NCBI RefSeq assembly: GCF_964026445.1
Contig: NZ_OZ032150.1
Coordinates: 186,001-250,000 of the forward strand
Reading direction: 5' to 3'
DNA: 64,000 bases
Source: Rickettsia endosymbiont of Cantharis rufa
Lineage (GTDB): Bacteria; Pseudomonadota; Alphaproteobacteria; Rickettsiales; Rickettsiaceae
Shown: piece by piece, positions 1-9,759 of the stretch
How the letters are laid out: each line of letters starts with the position of its first letter
Numbering within the stretch: the stretch's first letter is position 1
Program-made: the position numbers and the translations under genes
The notes under the pieces: generated by a model
The model's input: the letters and a program-made list of their open reading frames with translations, nothing else
What the model was told of the DNA's origin: nothing
The model's database searches: none

Positions 1-1
1 G

Positions 2-892
2 CAGATAGCTCCGGTATTAAATAGCCGAATAGGTATGCGAGTACGTGCCGGCTCATTAAAAGTAGCAAGGATAGGTGAAGGGCATAATCAAACTTATAGA
101 ATTCAGGATTTAGGAAGCAGTCCCAAAATAATTGAGGAGCTAGTCATTGGTACTCATGAGTTTACGAAAGTCTTAAAAGCAGCAAAATATCCGATGATTA
201 TAGTGGGTGATGGCGTACATGCAAGAGATGACGGATATGCTATATTGTCGCTTATTCATCAAATAGTAGCTGAATATAATATTATGCGTGATGATTGGAA
301 AGGTTTTAATATATTGCATAATCACGCTTCTATAGTTGGTGGGCTTGATAGCGGTTTTAATAATTCCATTAAGCTCGAAGAGTTGGAATTCGCTTACTTG
401 CTTGGAGCGGACACCGTCCCGTTTGATAAGCTGAAATCGGCTTTTATAGTATATCAAGGACATCACGGGGACGTAGGTGCTGCGAGTGCTGACGTAATTT
501 TACCTTCAGCATCTTATACCGAGCAGAGCGGAATTTATGTCAATTTAGAGGGTAGACCACAAATAGCAGAAAAAGCCGTAGCACCTGTGGGCGTAGCTAA
601 GGAAGATATAAAAATTATAAAAGAGCTAGCAGGTTTCCTAAAAATAGATATTGGAATAGGTAATTTGCAAGAAATACGTACTAAGCTTGCTAAAGAATAT
701 AAGGTGTTTGCAAATATCAATAAAATTATAGAGAATAAATTTACTAAATTCAGCTCTAAAGATAAATTATCAAAAGAGTCTATAATTGCAGAACCTATTA
801 ATTATTACATGACTGACGTAATTAGTAAAAATTCGGTAACTATGGCTAAGTGCGTGGAGACTAAGCAGAATCGAAATGAGGAGGCAGCATAA
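2..892 (+). CDS. nuoG: NADH-quinone oxidoreductase subunit G, C-terminal part
   Basis: Partial gene: the frame is open to the left edge, so the ATG at 35 is internal and the residues before it (ending NSRIGM) belong to the protein. NuoG is the large Fe-S subunit of the peripheral arm of respiratory complex I. The visible part is the C-terminal molybdopterin-oxidoreductase-like domain, which carries phrases typical of this subunit such as YQGHHGD, ADVILPSASYTEQSGIYVN and EGRPQ (about residues 148-183 counted from base 35). The tail after about residue 200 is lysine-rich and poorly conserved. nuoH and nuoI follow on the same strand, supporting the call. An RPE begins within 30 bp of the stop. 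Confidence 0.93.
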   Translation, partial: QIAPVLNSRIGMRVRAGSLKVARIGEGHNQTYRIQDLGSSPKIIEELVIGTHEFTKVLKAAKYPMIIVGDGVHARDDGYAILSLIHQIVAEYNIMRDDWKGFNILHNHASIVGGLDSGFNNSIKLEELEFAYLLGADTVPFDKLKSAFIVYQGHHGDVGAASADVILPSASYTEQSGIYVNLEGRPQIAEKAVAPVGVAKEDIKIIKELAGFLKIDIGIGNLQEIRTKLAKEYKVFANINKIIENKFTKFSSKDKLSKESIIAEPINYYMTDVISKNSVTMAKCVETKQNRNEEAA

Positions 893-900
893 TGAAAAAC

Positions 901-998
901 ATGTCATTCCTGCCCCTGATGACATTCCCGCGAAAGCGGGAATCCAGTTCTTTTTTTGTAAATTATTTTCTGGATTCTCGCTTTCGCGGGAATGACAT
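901..998. repeat. RPE-type palindromic repeat between nuoG and nuoH
   Basis: The arms TTCCCGCGAAAGCGGGAATC and GATTCTCGCTTTCGCGGGAA close a palindrome (core 920-998). A truncated extra arm (TGTCATTCC) lies just before it. The family recurs throughout the window. Confidence 0.85.
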
Positions 999-1013
999 AA
1001 TAAGAGTACAATC

Positions 1014-2033
1014 ATGCTAGGACTCTTTTTTGAATATATTTTTCCGCTTATTATAATCGCTTTAAAGGTGGTGGTAATCACTATCCCTTTAATTTTATGC
1101 GTTGCGTATTTAACATATGCAGAGCGTCGTGTTATTGGATTAATGCAGCTTCGACGAGGGCCTAACGTTGTCGGTCCGTTTGGGCTTTTGCAGCCTATTG
1201 CCGATGCGGTTAAGCTCTTATTCAAAGAGCCGATTATTCCAACTAATTCCGATAAAATATTATTTATTCTAGCACCGATGATAACTTTTATATTAAGTTT
1301 AATTGGTTGGGCAGCGATACCTTTTGCAAAGGGCGTAGTTCTTGCAGACATTAATGTCGGTGTTTTATATATTCTTGCTATATCTTCATTAAGCGTTTAC
1401 GGCATTATTATTGCCGGCTGGGCTAGTAATTCAAAATATGCTTTTTTAGGAGCTATACGCTCGTCTGCTCAAATGATTTCTTATGAAGTATCGATGGGGC
1501 TGGTTATTATTACCGTGTTACTTACTACCGGTACTCTCAATTTAAGTGGGATTATTGAAGCACAAAGAATAATGCCGTGGTGGATTGATTTAATGCTACT
1601 ACCTATGGGCGTCGTGTTTTTCATCTCGGTGCTTGCCGAAACAAATAGATTACCTTTTGATTTACCTGAAGCAGAATCGGAGCTAGTTGCCGGTTATAAT
1701 GTTGAATATTCCTCTATGGGATTTGCTTTATTTTTCCTAGGTGAATATGCTAATATGATACTTGTTAGTGCAATGACTACGACTTTCTTTTTAGGAGGTT
1801 ACCTGTCGCCGTTTAATATATCGTGGTTAGATTGTATCCCAGGGTTCTTTTGGTTTGTATTTAAGGTCGGATTCCTATTATTCTGCTTTTTGTGGATTAG
1901 GGCGACCCTGCCGAGATATCGCTATGACCAATTAATGCGTTTGGGATGGAAAGTATTTTTACCTCTGACTTTATTTTGGGTGGTGTTAGTATCAAGCGTG
2001 TTAGTATGTACTGATAATCTTCCGAATGTTTAG
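1014..2033 (+). CDS. nuoH: NADH-quinone oxidoreductase subunit H
   Basis: Complex I membrane subunit at the junction with the peripheral arm, forming part of the quinone-binding channel. The 339-residue length is normal for NuoH. Eight hydrophobic segments alternate with the conserved loops: [20 protein letters not shown] (about residues 36-55), [18 protein letters not shown] (about 56-73) and the acidic loop [18 protein letters not shown] (about 216-233). The ATG at 1014 gives the expected N-terminus. It is downstream of nuoG and upstream of nuoI, with an RPE on each side, so an RPE has invaded both spacers without breaking the operon order. Confidence 0.96.
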   Translation: MLGLFFEYIFPLIIIALKVVVITIPLILCVAYLTYAERRVIGLMQLRRGPNVVGPFGLLQPIADAVKLLFKEPIIPTNSDKILFILAPMITFILSLIGWAAIPFAKGVVLADINVGVLYILAISSLSVYGIIIAGWASNSKYAFLGAIRSSAQMISYEVSMGLVIITVLLTTGTLNLSGIIEAQRIMPWWIDLMLLPMGVVFFISVLAETNRLPFDLPEAESELVAGYNVEYSSMGFALFFLGEYANMILVSAMTTTFFLGGYLSPFNISWLDCIPGFFWFVFKVGFLLFCFLWIRATLPRYRYDQLMRLGWKVFLPLTLFWVVLVSSVLVCTDNLPNV

Positions 2034-2058
2034 AGCGGAGAGTATCATTGCTCTCCAT

Positions 2059-2158
2059 TGTCATCCCGTGGCTTGACCACGGGATCCAGAAAAAATATAC
2101 GAATTAAAAGCACTATAAATTATTTTACTAGATTCCGTGGTCAGGCCACGGGATGACA
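2059..2158. repeat. RPE-type palindromic repeat between nuoH and nuoI
   Basis: A different sequence family from the first: arms TGTCATCCCGTGGCTTGACC and GTCAGGCCACGGGATGACA enclose an A+T-rich centre. Close relatives lie at 42638-42742 and 50010-50265. Confidence 0.85.
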
Positions 2159-2212
2159 CAGTGAGTTTTACCGGTCCACGCAGGAATACATAGCTCTTTA
2201 ATACATAATTTT

Positions 2213-2692
2213 ATGATAAACTATTTAAAATCATTTTTTCTATATGAGATAGTAAGGGGTATGGCTTTGACTTTAAAGTATTTCTTTAAGCCCAAGGTTA
2301 CTATAAATTATCCTTATGAAAAAAGTCCTGTTAGCCCAAGATTTAAGGGTGAGCATGCTCTGCGCCGCTATGAAAACGGGGAAGAGCGTTGTATTGCTTG
2401 TAAGCTTTGTGAAGCTATTTGTCCAGCTCAGGCGATAGTAATTGAAGCGGAAGAGAGAGAAGACGGTAGTAGACGTACCACTCGTTATGATATCGATATG
2501 ACAAAATGCATCTATTGCGGGTTATGTCAAGAAGCTTGTCCTGTTGATGCGATAGTTGAGGGTCCTAATTTTGAGTTTGCAAGCCTAACTCATACTGCAC
2601 TTATTTACGATAAAGAAAAATTACTGCAAAACGGCGATAGATGGGAACAGGCACTAGCTAGTAAACTACACAAAGATTATGAGTACAGGTAA
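2213..2692 (+). CDS. nuoI: NADH-quinone oxidoreductase subunit I
   Basis: Complex I ferredoxin-like subunit carrying clusters N6a and N6b that pass electrons towards quinone. Two classical 4Fe-4S motifs are visible, [12 protein letters not shown] (about residues 60-71) and [12 protein letters not shown] (about 99-110). The 159-residue length is normal. The N-terminus includes the amphipathic helix with the [13 protein letters not shown] segment. It is the last gene of the + strand nuoGHI block; an IS1-family copy begins 4 bp after its stop codon, which may separate it from its original downstream sequence. Confidence 0.96.
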   Translation: MINYLKSFFLYEIVRGMALTLKYFFKPKVTINYPYEKSPVSPRFKGEHALRRYENGEERCIACKLCEAICPAQAIVIEAEEREDGSRRTTRYDIDMTKCIYCGLCQEACPVDAIVEGPNFEFASLTHTALIYDKEKLLQNGDRWEQALASKLHKDYEYR

Positions 2693-2695
2693 TAT

Positions 2696-3527
2696 GGTCG
2701 CGCCCCCCGTATTGCAGCTTAGCATGAATAGTCTATAATCCTCAAACAGTAATAAGAGAGAATTATAGTTAAGGAGTTATGGCAAGAATAGATGTTAAGT
2801 GTAGATCAAGAATAGATGTTAAGTGTAGATATTATAACGACACAGAAAAAGTAGTAAAGGCGGGATATTCAATTTCAAAACAACAGAGATATCAATGCAA
2901 GCAGTGTAATCGATATTTTCAACTGTAATATATTAATAATGCCTCTAAGCCTGGAGTCAAGACTCAGATAGTAGATATGTCAATCAATGGCTCTGGAGTT
3001 AGGGATACAGTAAGAGTATTAAAAGTGGGTATCAATACGGTTATCCGTGTTTTAAAAAAATCTAGCGTTAAAAAAGATAAATCATTCTATCAATACGATA
3101 GAAGTAATTATTGCTCCTGAAATAGATGAACAATGGTCTTATGTACAGAATAAATCCAAACAAAGATGGCTTTGATATTCTTTGGATAAGATTTTGTTAA
3201 AAGTAGTTGCTTATACTTTTGGTACAAGATGTGATAGCACATCAGAATCATTACTGAAAAAAACCGGAGGATTTTAAGGTTACTTTTTACTTTACAGATG
3301 GATGGGGAAGTTATGCTAGGTTATTAGATCCCAAAAAACACATTGTTAGTAAAAAATATACTCAACGGATAGAACGGGGTAACTTAAATCTTAGAACAAG
3401 ATGCAAAAGACTGACACGTAAAACAATTTGTTTTTCCAAGTCATTGGATATTCATGATAAAGTCATCGGAACTCTTATTGAACGTATAGCCTTTTAATAT
3501 CCACATCTGTAAAATGGAGGTGCGACC
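2696..3527 (+). mobile_element. IS1-family insertion sequence, copy A (inactive)
   Basis: An 832-bp element bounded by imperfect terminal inverted repeats: left GGTCGCGCCCCCCGTATT (one base changed and one added relative to the other copies), right GGAGGTGCGACC. Reading frames match IS1 InsA (zinc-finger segment CKQCNRYF, then ASKPGVKTQIVDMSINGSGV) and InsB (IAPEIDEQWSYVQ, then [14 protein letters not shown], then [13 protein letters not shown]). Lesions: a 24-bp tandem duplication near the start of insA, TAA after FQL, TGA after QRWL, and a frameshift near the GGAGGATTTTAAGG stretch. An A7 run at the InsA/InsB junction fits the slippery site of IS1. No matching target duplication is seen in the flanks. 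Confidence 0.88.
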
Positions 3528-3641
3528 TTTCTTACTTCTCTAGATGAGTATAATCCTATAAATGATTTCGCTAAAAATGGTATAACCCTTTTAGGAGTGC
3601 TTAATTCTACTTTTAATGATGAAGGATTGCCTGATGTATAA
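3528..3641 (+). pseudogene. C-terminal remnant of an unidentified gene cut by IS copy A
   Basis: An open frame of 37 codons starts directly at the IS boundary and ends at TAA 3639-3641, reading LDEYNPINDFAKNGITLLG and so on. There is no start codon. The upstream half is not found on the other side of the IS, so sequence was lost as well as interrupted. The family is not recognised. Confidence 0.4.
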
Positions 3642-3768
3642 TTTTCATAAGTGTTACTTATGAAATCTCGAGCTTTACATGCGAAATTTCATAAACCTTT
3701 GTAATTTAATTATTGCCTTTCTTTTTTGACTTTTATAATCGTAAATGATTATAAAATACTGAGAAATT

Positions 3769-4068
3769 ATGCTTATAAAACAAATTTATAGTATGGTGGT
3801 TTGCTTTATTACTACTATAGTGATGTTAGTAACACTTGCTTTGACATTTAAGGAGTTCATTACATTATCTCTACCGGAATATACTAATGAACAACTAGTA
3901 AAGTATAGTACTAATGAGCAATATTTAAGCCTAAAATCATTTAAATATGAGGAATTAAAAAACTTGTCTCCAAGAGAGTTAGAAGAACTGAGAATTAAGG
4001 ATAGAAATGAGTATATAGAAATTATTAAAGCGCGTGCTATAAGCGCAGTAACTAATTGTTTAATTTGA
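3769..4068 (+). CDS. Small membrane protein of unknown function, probably cut short by UGA
   Basis: The predicted 99-residue protein begins with one strong hydrophobic segment (about residues 7-29), followed by a charged, lysine- and glutamate-rich region. I do not recognise the family. The stop is UGA at 4066-4068. The same frame continues directly with hydrophobic codons (MIISLGFFYC), and a one-base shift in the T-run then gives IVHWKIYKN. This suggests an ancestral protein with a second membrane helix that has lost its C-terminus to a nonsense codon and a frameshift. It may be a functional short form or an early pseudogene. It stands alone between IS copy A and the convergent ccmA. Confidence 0.55.
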   Translation: MLIKQIYSMVVCFITTIVMLVTLALTFKEFITLSLPEYTNEQLVKYSTNEQYLSLKSFKYEELKNLSPRELEELRIKDRNEYIEIIKARAISAVTNCLI

Positions 4069-4138
4069 ATGATAATTAGCCTTGGGTTTTTTTATTGTGC
4101 ATTGGAAGATTTATAAAAATACGCAAAAACAATAATAG

Positions 4139-4726
4139 TTAATGCAGTTGTAATGTATGTGCTGATTTTATAGAATTTTCTAGGTGGGAGGATAGAAGAA
4201 CAATACCACCGTTATTTGTTTTCATGACAATTAAATTATTTAGTAAACCCCTATTTTCCTTGCTTAAATTGGTTTCAACTTCATCAAGTAACCATAAATC
4301 CGATTGGCAGGCAATAAGCCTTGCTACGGCTACGATTTTCTGCATCCCGCTAGACAGATTATAGCATTTTTCATCTAATAAATCGTGTAACTTGAAGTAA
4401 TGAACTGCGGCTTGTAAGGTTTCGGTAGAATTATAAATTTCCGACCAAAATTTTAGATTCTCAAAAACAGTCATTTCGAGTTTTAGCCCTAGATTATGAC
4501 CGATATAAGTACAATAAGGTTTAGCGATATTGTTAATATTACTACTTTTATAGTAAATATTACCGCTGTTTGGTTGTATAATTCCGGCTATCATCCGCAG
4601 TAGCGAGCTTTTACCACAGCCGTTAGCTCCTTTGATATATGTAATAGCAGAAGGTAGCAGAGTAATATTCAGGTCAAATAAACTTCTTTGTTCTATGTTA
4701 AATTGTAATTGGTGAAGTGATAGCAT
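4139..4726 (-). CDS. ccmA: Haem exporter ATP-binding protein CcmA
   Basis: ATPase of the CcmAB(CD) transporter that releases haem-loaded CcmE for cytochrome c maturation at the inner membrane. Starting at MLSLHQLQF (4726) gives 195 residues, with Walker [10 protein letters not shown], signature [14 protein letters not shown] and Walker [12 protein letters not shown]. The frame extends upstream to 4774, but those 16 codons run into an RPE and are unlike the family, so the shorter start is preferred. The signature has LSSGMQ and Walker B has DEVE, as is usual for CcmA. The ccmB partner is not in the window. It lies downstream of nuoM on the same strand. Confidence 0.87.
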   Translation of the reverse strand: MLSLHQLQFNIEQRSLFDLNITLLPSAITYIKGANGCGKSSLLRMIAGIIQPNSGNIYYKSSNINNIAKPYCTYIGHNLGLKLEMTVFENLKFWSEIYNSTETLQAAVHYFKLHDLLDEKCYNLSSGMQKIVAVARLIACQSDLWLLDEVETNLSKENRGLLNNLIVMKTNNGGIVLLSSHLENSIKSAHTLQLH

Positions 4727-4767
4727 GTTGTCATACCACCATTTGATCGTTGTTGTATGAGGCGGCG

Positions 4768-4907
4768 ATGCCATTCCCGCGAAAGCGGAAATCCAGAAAA
4801 CATAACCTTAGTATTGGTTCTAAAATTATATACCTGACAAAATAAACATATAAAAAACTTAGTTTTTTATATGTTATACTAGATTCCCGCTTTCGCGGGA
4901 ATTGCAT
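4768..4907. repeat. RPE-type palindromic repeat upstream of ccmA
   Basis: Arms ATTCCCGCGAAAGCGGAAAT and ATTCCCGCTTTCGCGGGAAT, separated by about 90 bp of A+T-rich sequence, fill most of the ccmA-nuoM gap. Confidence 0.8.
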
Positions 4908-4935
4908 AGAGAAAAAACTGACCGATACTAAGAAA

Positions 4936-6423
4936 TCAACCACCAAATCTAACCAACAAATTTTCTACCGATAAACGAAATACATTTAGAATTGAACTCG
5001 GCATTAGACCAAAGTAAATAATCAATAATATTAAAGGAGCTATTGAGATTATTTCGTATTTATATAAATCTCTGAAATGCATAATTTCTTTATTAGTAAT
5101 TTCGCCTAGCATAACCTCTTTGTATAATTTCAGCATATAAACTGCACCAAGGATTATACCAAGAGCCGCCATAAAGGTCGCTATTACGTTCACCTTATAA
5201 ATCCCAAGCAGGCTTAAAAATTCTCCGATAAATCCGCTAGTACCGGGTAGCCCGACAGAGCCAAGCATTGCAATCATAAAAAATGTGGCAAGCACAGGCA
5301 TTTTACTTGCTACGCCGCCATATTTAGCTATTTCCTTAGTATGTAATCTTTCATATAAAGTACCGACTATTAAGAATAGACATGAAGAAATAACACCATG
5401 GCTAAGCATCTGAAATATTGCTCCGCTAACTCCGACTTCGGTAAAGCTAAAAATACCTATCGTAACATACCCCATATGTGCAATAGATGAATATGCTATC
5501 ATCTTCTTCGTATCTTTTTGAGCAAGAGCAACGAGTGATGCGTATATTATAGCAATAACACTAAGGTAAATTACGTAAATTGCAAATTCTTGTGATACAC
5601 CCGGAAATAGTGGTAGTAATACTCTTAAAAAACTGTAACCGCCGAGTTTCAGCAGAATACCGGCAAGAATAACCGAACCGCTGGTTGGAGCTTGTACGTG
5701 TGCATCGGGTAGCCAAGTATGAAAAGGAATCATAGGGATTTTAACGGCAAAGGCTATAAAAATTGCCCACCATAAAATTTGCTGAGCAAATAATGGAATA
5801 TTACCAGTAAGTTCAGCAATGTAAGTTAAATCAAAGCTATGAATTTTGCTATAAATGTAAATTAATGAAAGTAGGAAAAATACCGAACCGAAAAAAGTGT
5901 ATAAGAAGAATTTAAGAGCTGCATATATTCTATTTTCGCCACCCCATACACCAATAATAATATACATCGGCACTAATATTGCTTCAAAAAACAGATAAAA
6001 TAATAGTAAATTTACTGAGGTAAATGCCCCAATGCAAAAAGATTCCATTAATAAAAAGCATACCAAATACTCTTTAATATATTTTTTAACGGTAAATAAG
6101 CTTCCAATTATACAAATAAGAGTAAGAAAAGAAGTTAGAACCACGAAAAATATCGATATACCGTCAACACCTACATGGAATTCAAGCCCGATCTTATCAA
6201 GCCAAGCGTAGCGTTCAACAAATTGGTAAGCAGGATTTGAGGAGTCAAGCTCTATTAAAATATAAATAGTTGAGATGAATGTTAAAACAGAACTAAGAAC
6301 TACAACATACATTACATATATTGGTTTATCTGTCTTTTTACTTTGACTAATAAACAGCAAAATATACAGCACACTTATTAGTGGGAGAAAAATACTGATA
6401 GATATAATAGGTAATTGTAGCAT
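4936..6423 (-). CDS. nuoM: NADH-quinone oxidoreductase subunit M
   Basis: Antiporter-like proton-pumping subunit of the complex I membrane arm. The 495-residue protein has about 14 hydrophobic segments. Family motifs visible are the LLFYLFFEAILVPMYIIIG segment with its conserved Glu, AFAVKIPMIPFHTWLPDAH (about residue 230) with its pumping Lys and the following HVQAPTSGSVILAG loop, then KLGGYSFLR and SSIAHMGYVTIG. It belongs to the - strand nuoJKLM block; the nuoL-nuoM spacer has been expanded to more than 300 bp by two palindromic repeats. Confidence 0.96.
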   Translation of the reverse strand: MLQLPIISISIFLPLISVLYILLFISQSKKTDKPIYVMYVVVLSSVLTFISTIYILIELDSSNPAYQFVERYAWLDKIGLEFHVGVDGISIFFVVLTSFLTLICIIGSLFTVKKYIKEYLVCFLLMESFCIGAFTSVNLLLFYLFFEAILVPMYIIIGVWGGENRIYAALKFFLYTFFGSVFFLLSLIYIYSKIHSFDLTYIAELTGNIPLFAQQILWWAIFIAFAVKIPMIPFHTWLPDAHVQAPTSGSVILAGILLKLGGYSFLRVLLPLFPGVSQEFAIYVIYLSVIAIIYASLVALAQKDTKKMIAYSSIAHMGYVTIGIFSFTEVGVSGAIFQMLSHGVISSCLFLIVGTLYERLHTKEIAKYGGVASKMPVLATFFMIAMLGSVGLPGTSGFIGEFLSLLGIYKVNVIATFMAALGIILGAVYMLKLYKEVMLGEITNKEIMHFRDLYKYEIISIAPLILLIIYFGLMPSSILNVFRLSVENLLVRFGG

Positions 6424-6450
6424 GCTATTTTAAGATTTTATGAGTTTTTT

Positions 6451-6618
6451 TGTAGTATACTCGCTGAATTTGAAAAATTGGCTACGTCGTTTTTGTAAGT
6501 CTTCGGATGCTCAGGTATTAAGTATACGCTCCGCTCCTCGGCTTACAGACTCCTTACTCTTTTCCAAATTGAGCTTCGTCTACCAATTCTTCATTTACTC
6601 GTAGTATATATACTACTC
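6451..6618. repeat. Long palindromic repeat (ACGTCGT/CTCCGCTCC type) in nuoL-nuoM spacer
   Basis: Contains AAAATTGGCTACGTCGT, then CGCTCCGCTCCTCGGCTTAC, then TTCATTTACTCGTAGTATAT. The same module order is seen at 22153-22271, 25525-25685 and 40255-40415. Confidence 0.75.
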
Positions 6619-6620
6619 GA

Positions 6621-6737
6621 TATCATTCCTGCGAAAGCAGGAATCTAGTGTAAAGCGAGATAAATCGAGCTTTTAATTTTAAAAACTTGCTGTACTTAAT
6701 GTTTTTTACTGGATTTCCGCTTCCGCGGTAATGACAT
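6621..6737. repeat. RPE-type palindromic repeat in nuoL-nuoM spacer
   Basis: Arms ATCATTCCTGCGAAAGCAGG and CCGCTTCCGCGGTAATGACAT. It lies directly beside the preceding repeat; together they fill the spacer. Confidence 0.8.
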
Positions 6738-6747
6738 CAATGTTCTT

Positions 6748-8682
6748 TTAAAAACCTTTCCAAACGAAAAAACTAATTGTTACAACAATAAACGATACAA
6801 TATATAAAGCATAATTAAAAACATACCCTGTTTGTGTTTTGCCGGCCAAGACACTAAAACAATTAACAACTCTTGAAAAACCGTTCGGTCCAAAACGATC
6901 GATCATTTTTTGGTCGCCAAGATAAAATAAAGAGGCTAAACAGTTAATAGGCTTAACAATTAAACAATTATACAGTTCGTCGAAAATGTCATTCCCGCGA
7001 AAGCGAGAATCTAATAAAACGTTAAGTTTATTTTTTTTGGATTCCTGTTTTCGCAGGAATGACATAGAATAAAGCCGTGATGACAATGAAAATACACAAA
7101 TTCCTGTAACAATTCCTATTATACCGACTGCCATTGGTAGTAATTTTATATATAAAGGTGGATGACTGATTAGTAATTTATAAATATGTAAATTAAATAT
7201 ACTTTCATGGAAATAGCCGTTTGGTTTATCCATAGAGAGTAAATAATAACCAATCATACCGCTAAAAAAGCTGCCTGCTACCAGTAATATAAGGGGATTA
7301 TTCATTACTTTAGCCGGTTCGTGAGCATGCTCAAAAACATCTTTTTCTAGCTTAGTTTTGCCGTGGAACACAAGCATAATAATTTTCATTGAATAAATAG
7401 CGGTAAGTATTGCGGTCGCTATTCCAAAAATAAACATAAACGATCCGCTACTATATGCCGCCTCTAAAATCGAGTCTTTAGAGTAGAATCCTGCAAGCGG
7501 ATAAATACCTATCAATGCAAGTGAGCCGATTAAGAAGTTGCCGTAAGTTATCGGCATTTTATTCCGCAAGTTCCCCATTTTAAAAATATCCTGCTCATGA
7601 ACGACGTGTATTACGTTACCTGCCGATAAGAATAATAATGCTTTAAAAAACGCATGAGTTACTAGGTGAAATATTCCGCTATTATAGGCAGATACTCCGC
7701 AAGCCATGAACATATAACCAAGTTGGCTACAGGTAGAGTAAGCAATAATCTTCTTGATATCGCTTTGCATAATAGCAATGCTTGCGGCAAAAAGACAAGT
7801 AACACCACCGATAATTGTAATAAATTGTAGAACTATAGGGCTGTATTCAAACAAATATGAGCAGCGCGCCACTAAGAATACTCCGGCTGTTACCATAGTT
7901 GCTGCGTGAATGAGTGCTGATACGGGAGTCGGTCCTTCCATCGCATCAGGAAGCCATATATGTAAACCGATCTGTGCAGATTTACCCATGCAACCGATAA
8001 ATAATAATAAACAAATAATATCTAGAATAGAAAATCGTAATAATATTTTTGTATTAGATAATAACTCTGCAGATGAAAATACATCCTTATAGTTTGCTGA
8101 GCCACAGTAAAAAATTATTGTTATTATACCTAAAATAAAAGCAAAGTCACTGGCTCTATTTGTTATAAAAGCTTTAATTGCTGCTTTATTGACTGATTCT
8201 TTTGAATACCAAAATCCGATTAGTAAATATGAGCAAACGCCGACGCCCTCCCAGCCAAAAAATAATTGTAAGAAATTATCTGCTGACACTAGCATTAACA
8301 TAAAGAAAATAAAAAGCGCAAGAAAAGACAAAAAGCGTATAATCCCCTTATCTTTCGCCATATAGCCAAGCGAATAGATATGCACAACGCTTGACACCCA
8401 TGTTACGACTATAAACATTATACTAGTGAGTTGATCTATATAAATCGACCAATTTACTTTAAAATCTCCAACCTCAATCCATGGTAATAATTTAATATGG
8501 ATTATATGCCCGTCTAGGCCGGTATGGCTAAATATTATTAGTGAGAATAGGGCAGATAATGATAAAAAGCTGGTTGCAATTATTTGAGCTAATTTTTTAT
8601 CTATTATCTTTACAAATAGTCCGTTTATTACGCTAGATGCAAGCGGTAACATGATGATCATTATGGCAATATTTTGATACAT
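6748..8682 (-). CDS. nuoL: NADH-quinone oxidoreductase subunit L with an in-frame RPE insert
   Basis: Distal antiporter-like subunit of complex I with the long lateral helix. The 644 residues include [19 protein letters not shown] (about 145-163), the conserved Lys in [20 protein letters not shown], then [19 protein letters not shown] and [12 protein letters not shown]. Near residues 540-566 the protein switches to a basic, low-hydrophobicity stretch ([20 protein letters not shown]) encoded by an RPE, then resumes nuoL-like sequence ([13 protein letters not shown], then the terminal membrane helix). The insert is in frame and the gene is otherwise intact. nuoK ends 2 bp upstream of its start, so JKL are tightly coupled. 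Confidence 0.96.
   Translation of the reverse strand: MYQNIAIMIIMLPLASSVINGLFVKIIDKKLAQIIATSFLSLSALFSLIIFSHTGLDGHIIHIKLLPWIEVGDFKVNWSIYIDQLTSIMFIVVTWVSSVVHIYSLGYMAKDKGIIRFLSFLALFIFFMLMLVSADNFLQLFFGWEGVGVCSYLLIGFWYSKESVNKAAIKAFITNRASDFAFILGIITIIFYCGSANYKDVFSSAELLSNTKILLRFSILDIICLLLFIGCMGKSAQIGLHIWLPDAMEGPTPVSALIHAATMVTAGVFLVARCSYLFEYSPIVLQFITIIGGVTCLFAASIAIMQSDIKKIIAYSTCSQLGYMFMACGVSAYNSGIFHLVTHAFFKALLFLSAGNVIHVVHEQDIFKMGNLRNKMPITYGNFLIGSLALIGIYPLAGFYSKDSILEAAYSSGSFMFIFGIATAILTAIYSMKIIMLVFHGKTKLEKDVFEHAHEPAKVMNNPLILLVAGSFFSGMIGYYLLSMDKPNGYFHESIFNLHIYKLLISHPPLYIKLLPMAVGIIGIVTGICVFSLSSRLYSMSFLRKQESKKNKLNVLLDSRFRGNDIFDELYNCLIVKPINCLASLFYLGDQKMIDRFGPNGFSRVVNCFSVLAGKTQTGYVFNYALYIVSFIVVTISFFVWKGF
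6986..7065. repeat. RPE inserted in frame inside nuoL
   Basis: An 80-bp palindrome: TGTCATTCCCGCGAAAGCGA at one end, TTTTCGCAGGAATGACAT at the other. It encodes the extra peptide near NuoL residues 540-566. Confidence 0.88.
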
Positions 8683-8684
8683 CT

Positions 8685-8999
8685 TTACCCCTTCATTTGG
8701 TTAATATCAGTAATTTCAATTGAGCCTTTATTGCGGAAATATATAAGTAATATCGCAAGTCCGATTGAAGTTTCGGCAGCTGCTACGGTTAAAATTATGA
8801 TACTAAAAATTTGCCCCGATAATTCTTGCATATATACGGAAAATGCAACAAAATTTATGTTAACTGCAAGCAGCATTAACTCAATGGACATTAATATATT
8901 GATAATATTTTTGCGATGCATAAATAATCCAAACATTCCGATAGTAAAAATTAAGCTACTTAAGATTAAATAATGATTAAGCGTTATGTATTCATTCAT
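8685..8999 (-). CDS. nuoK: NADH-quinone oxidoreductase subunit K
   Basis: Small three-helix membrane subunit of complex I (104 residues from [10 protein letters not shown]). Helix 2 has the conserved buried Glu in [20 protein letters not shown], and helix 3 has the second conserved Glu in [12 protein letters not shown]. The frame extends six codons upstream to 9017, but 8999 matches the family length and overlaps the end of nuoJ by 8 bp, suggesting translational coupling. It lies 2 bp upstream of nuoL. Confidence 0.94.
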   Translation of the reverse strand: MNEYITLNHYLILSSLIFTIGMFGLFMHRKNIINILMSIELMLLAVNINFVAFSVYMQELSGQIFSIIILTVAAAETSIGLAILLIYFRNKGSIEITDINQMKG

Positions 9000-9609
9000 A
9001 CTTAATGTCCCCAACACCTTTATTTAAAAGAGGTTTTGTCATTAATGCGGCATTTTTCTTATTGTGACTTAATTGTTTTGATGTATTTTGACGTTTTACT
9101 CCCTCGCGCTTCTTTAGCGTTAACGTGATACATGCAATCATAGCTACGAATAAGATAAGCCCTGCCATTTGAAACGGTAACATAAAGTCTGTGTAAAGCA
9201 CGTTACCTATTGCTTTAGTATTCGAGATATTATGTGTTATGGCAAATGATACATCCGAACTGAAATTAATATTTTTAGTACCAAGTAAAATAATTATTGC
9301 TAAATCGACAAACATCATTAGAGCTATAAAAATACTTAAAGCTAGATTTTCTTTTAACTGCACTATTGTCTTATTAAAATGCATATCTAGCATCATTATC
9401 ACAAATAGAAATAACACCGCTACCGCTCCAACATAAATTATTATCAGCATCATAGCTAAAAATTCTGCTCCAAGCAAAATCATAAGCCCTGCACCATTGA
9501 GAAACGCAAAAATTAACCATAATACTGAGTATATGGAATTTTTGCTTAAAACAACGCATAAGCTGCTGATAATTATTAATGTTGCAAATAAATAAAAAAA
9601 TATAGGCAT
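8992..9609 (-). CDS. nuoJ: NADH-quinone oxidoreductase subunit J
   Basis: Membrane subunit of complex I with five hydrophobic segments. The helix with the conserved motif is [20 protein letters not shown] (about residues 49-68), followed by FVIMMLDM. A basic C-terminal tail of about 35 residues extends beyond the last helix and ends at TGA 8992-8994, inside the nuoK start. It is the first gene of the - strand nuoJKLM block. Confidence 0.94.
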   Translation of the reverse strand: MPIFFYLFATLIIISSLCVVLSKNSIYSVLWLIFAFLNGAGLMILLGAEFLAMMLIIIYVGAVAVLFLFVIMMLDMHFNKTIVQLKENLALSIFIALMMFVDLAIIILLGTKNINFSSDVSFAITHNISNTKAIGNVLYTDFMLPFQMAGLILFVAMIACITLTLKKREGVKRQNTSKQLSHNKKNAALMTKPLLNKGVGDIKYE

Positions 9610-9653
9610 GAGTTACTTTTGTGTTTTTTTAAGTACCGTTTGCATCGTTATTG

Positions 9654-9753
9654 ATGTCATTCCCGCGTAGGTGGGAATCCAGTACTCTAAAGCTTTTTAA
9701 AAGTTCGATTTATCTCGCTTTACTATGAATTCCCGCCTACGCGGGAATGACAT
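9654..9753. repeat. RPE-type palindromic repeat between methyltransferase gene and nuoJ
   Basis: Arms ATGTCATTCCCGCGTAGGTG and CGCCTACGCGGGAATGACAT flank an A+T-rich core. Confidence 0.85.
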
Positions 9754-9759
9754 AACACA

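Noticed and set aside
770..1351. 193-codon frame on the - strand across the nuoG-nuoH junction
   Set aside because: It overlaps nuoH in antisense and passes through a palindromic repeat; the peptide has no family features.
4727..4774. 16 extra N-terminal codons of CcmA
   Set aside because: They run into a repeat and precede the family-typical start at 4726.
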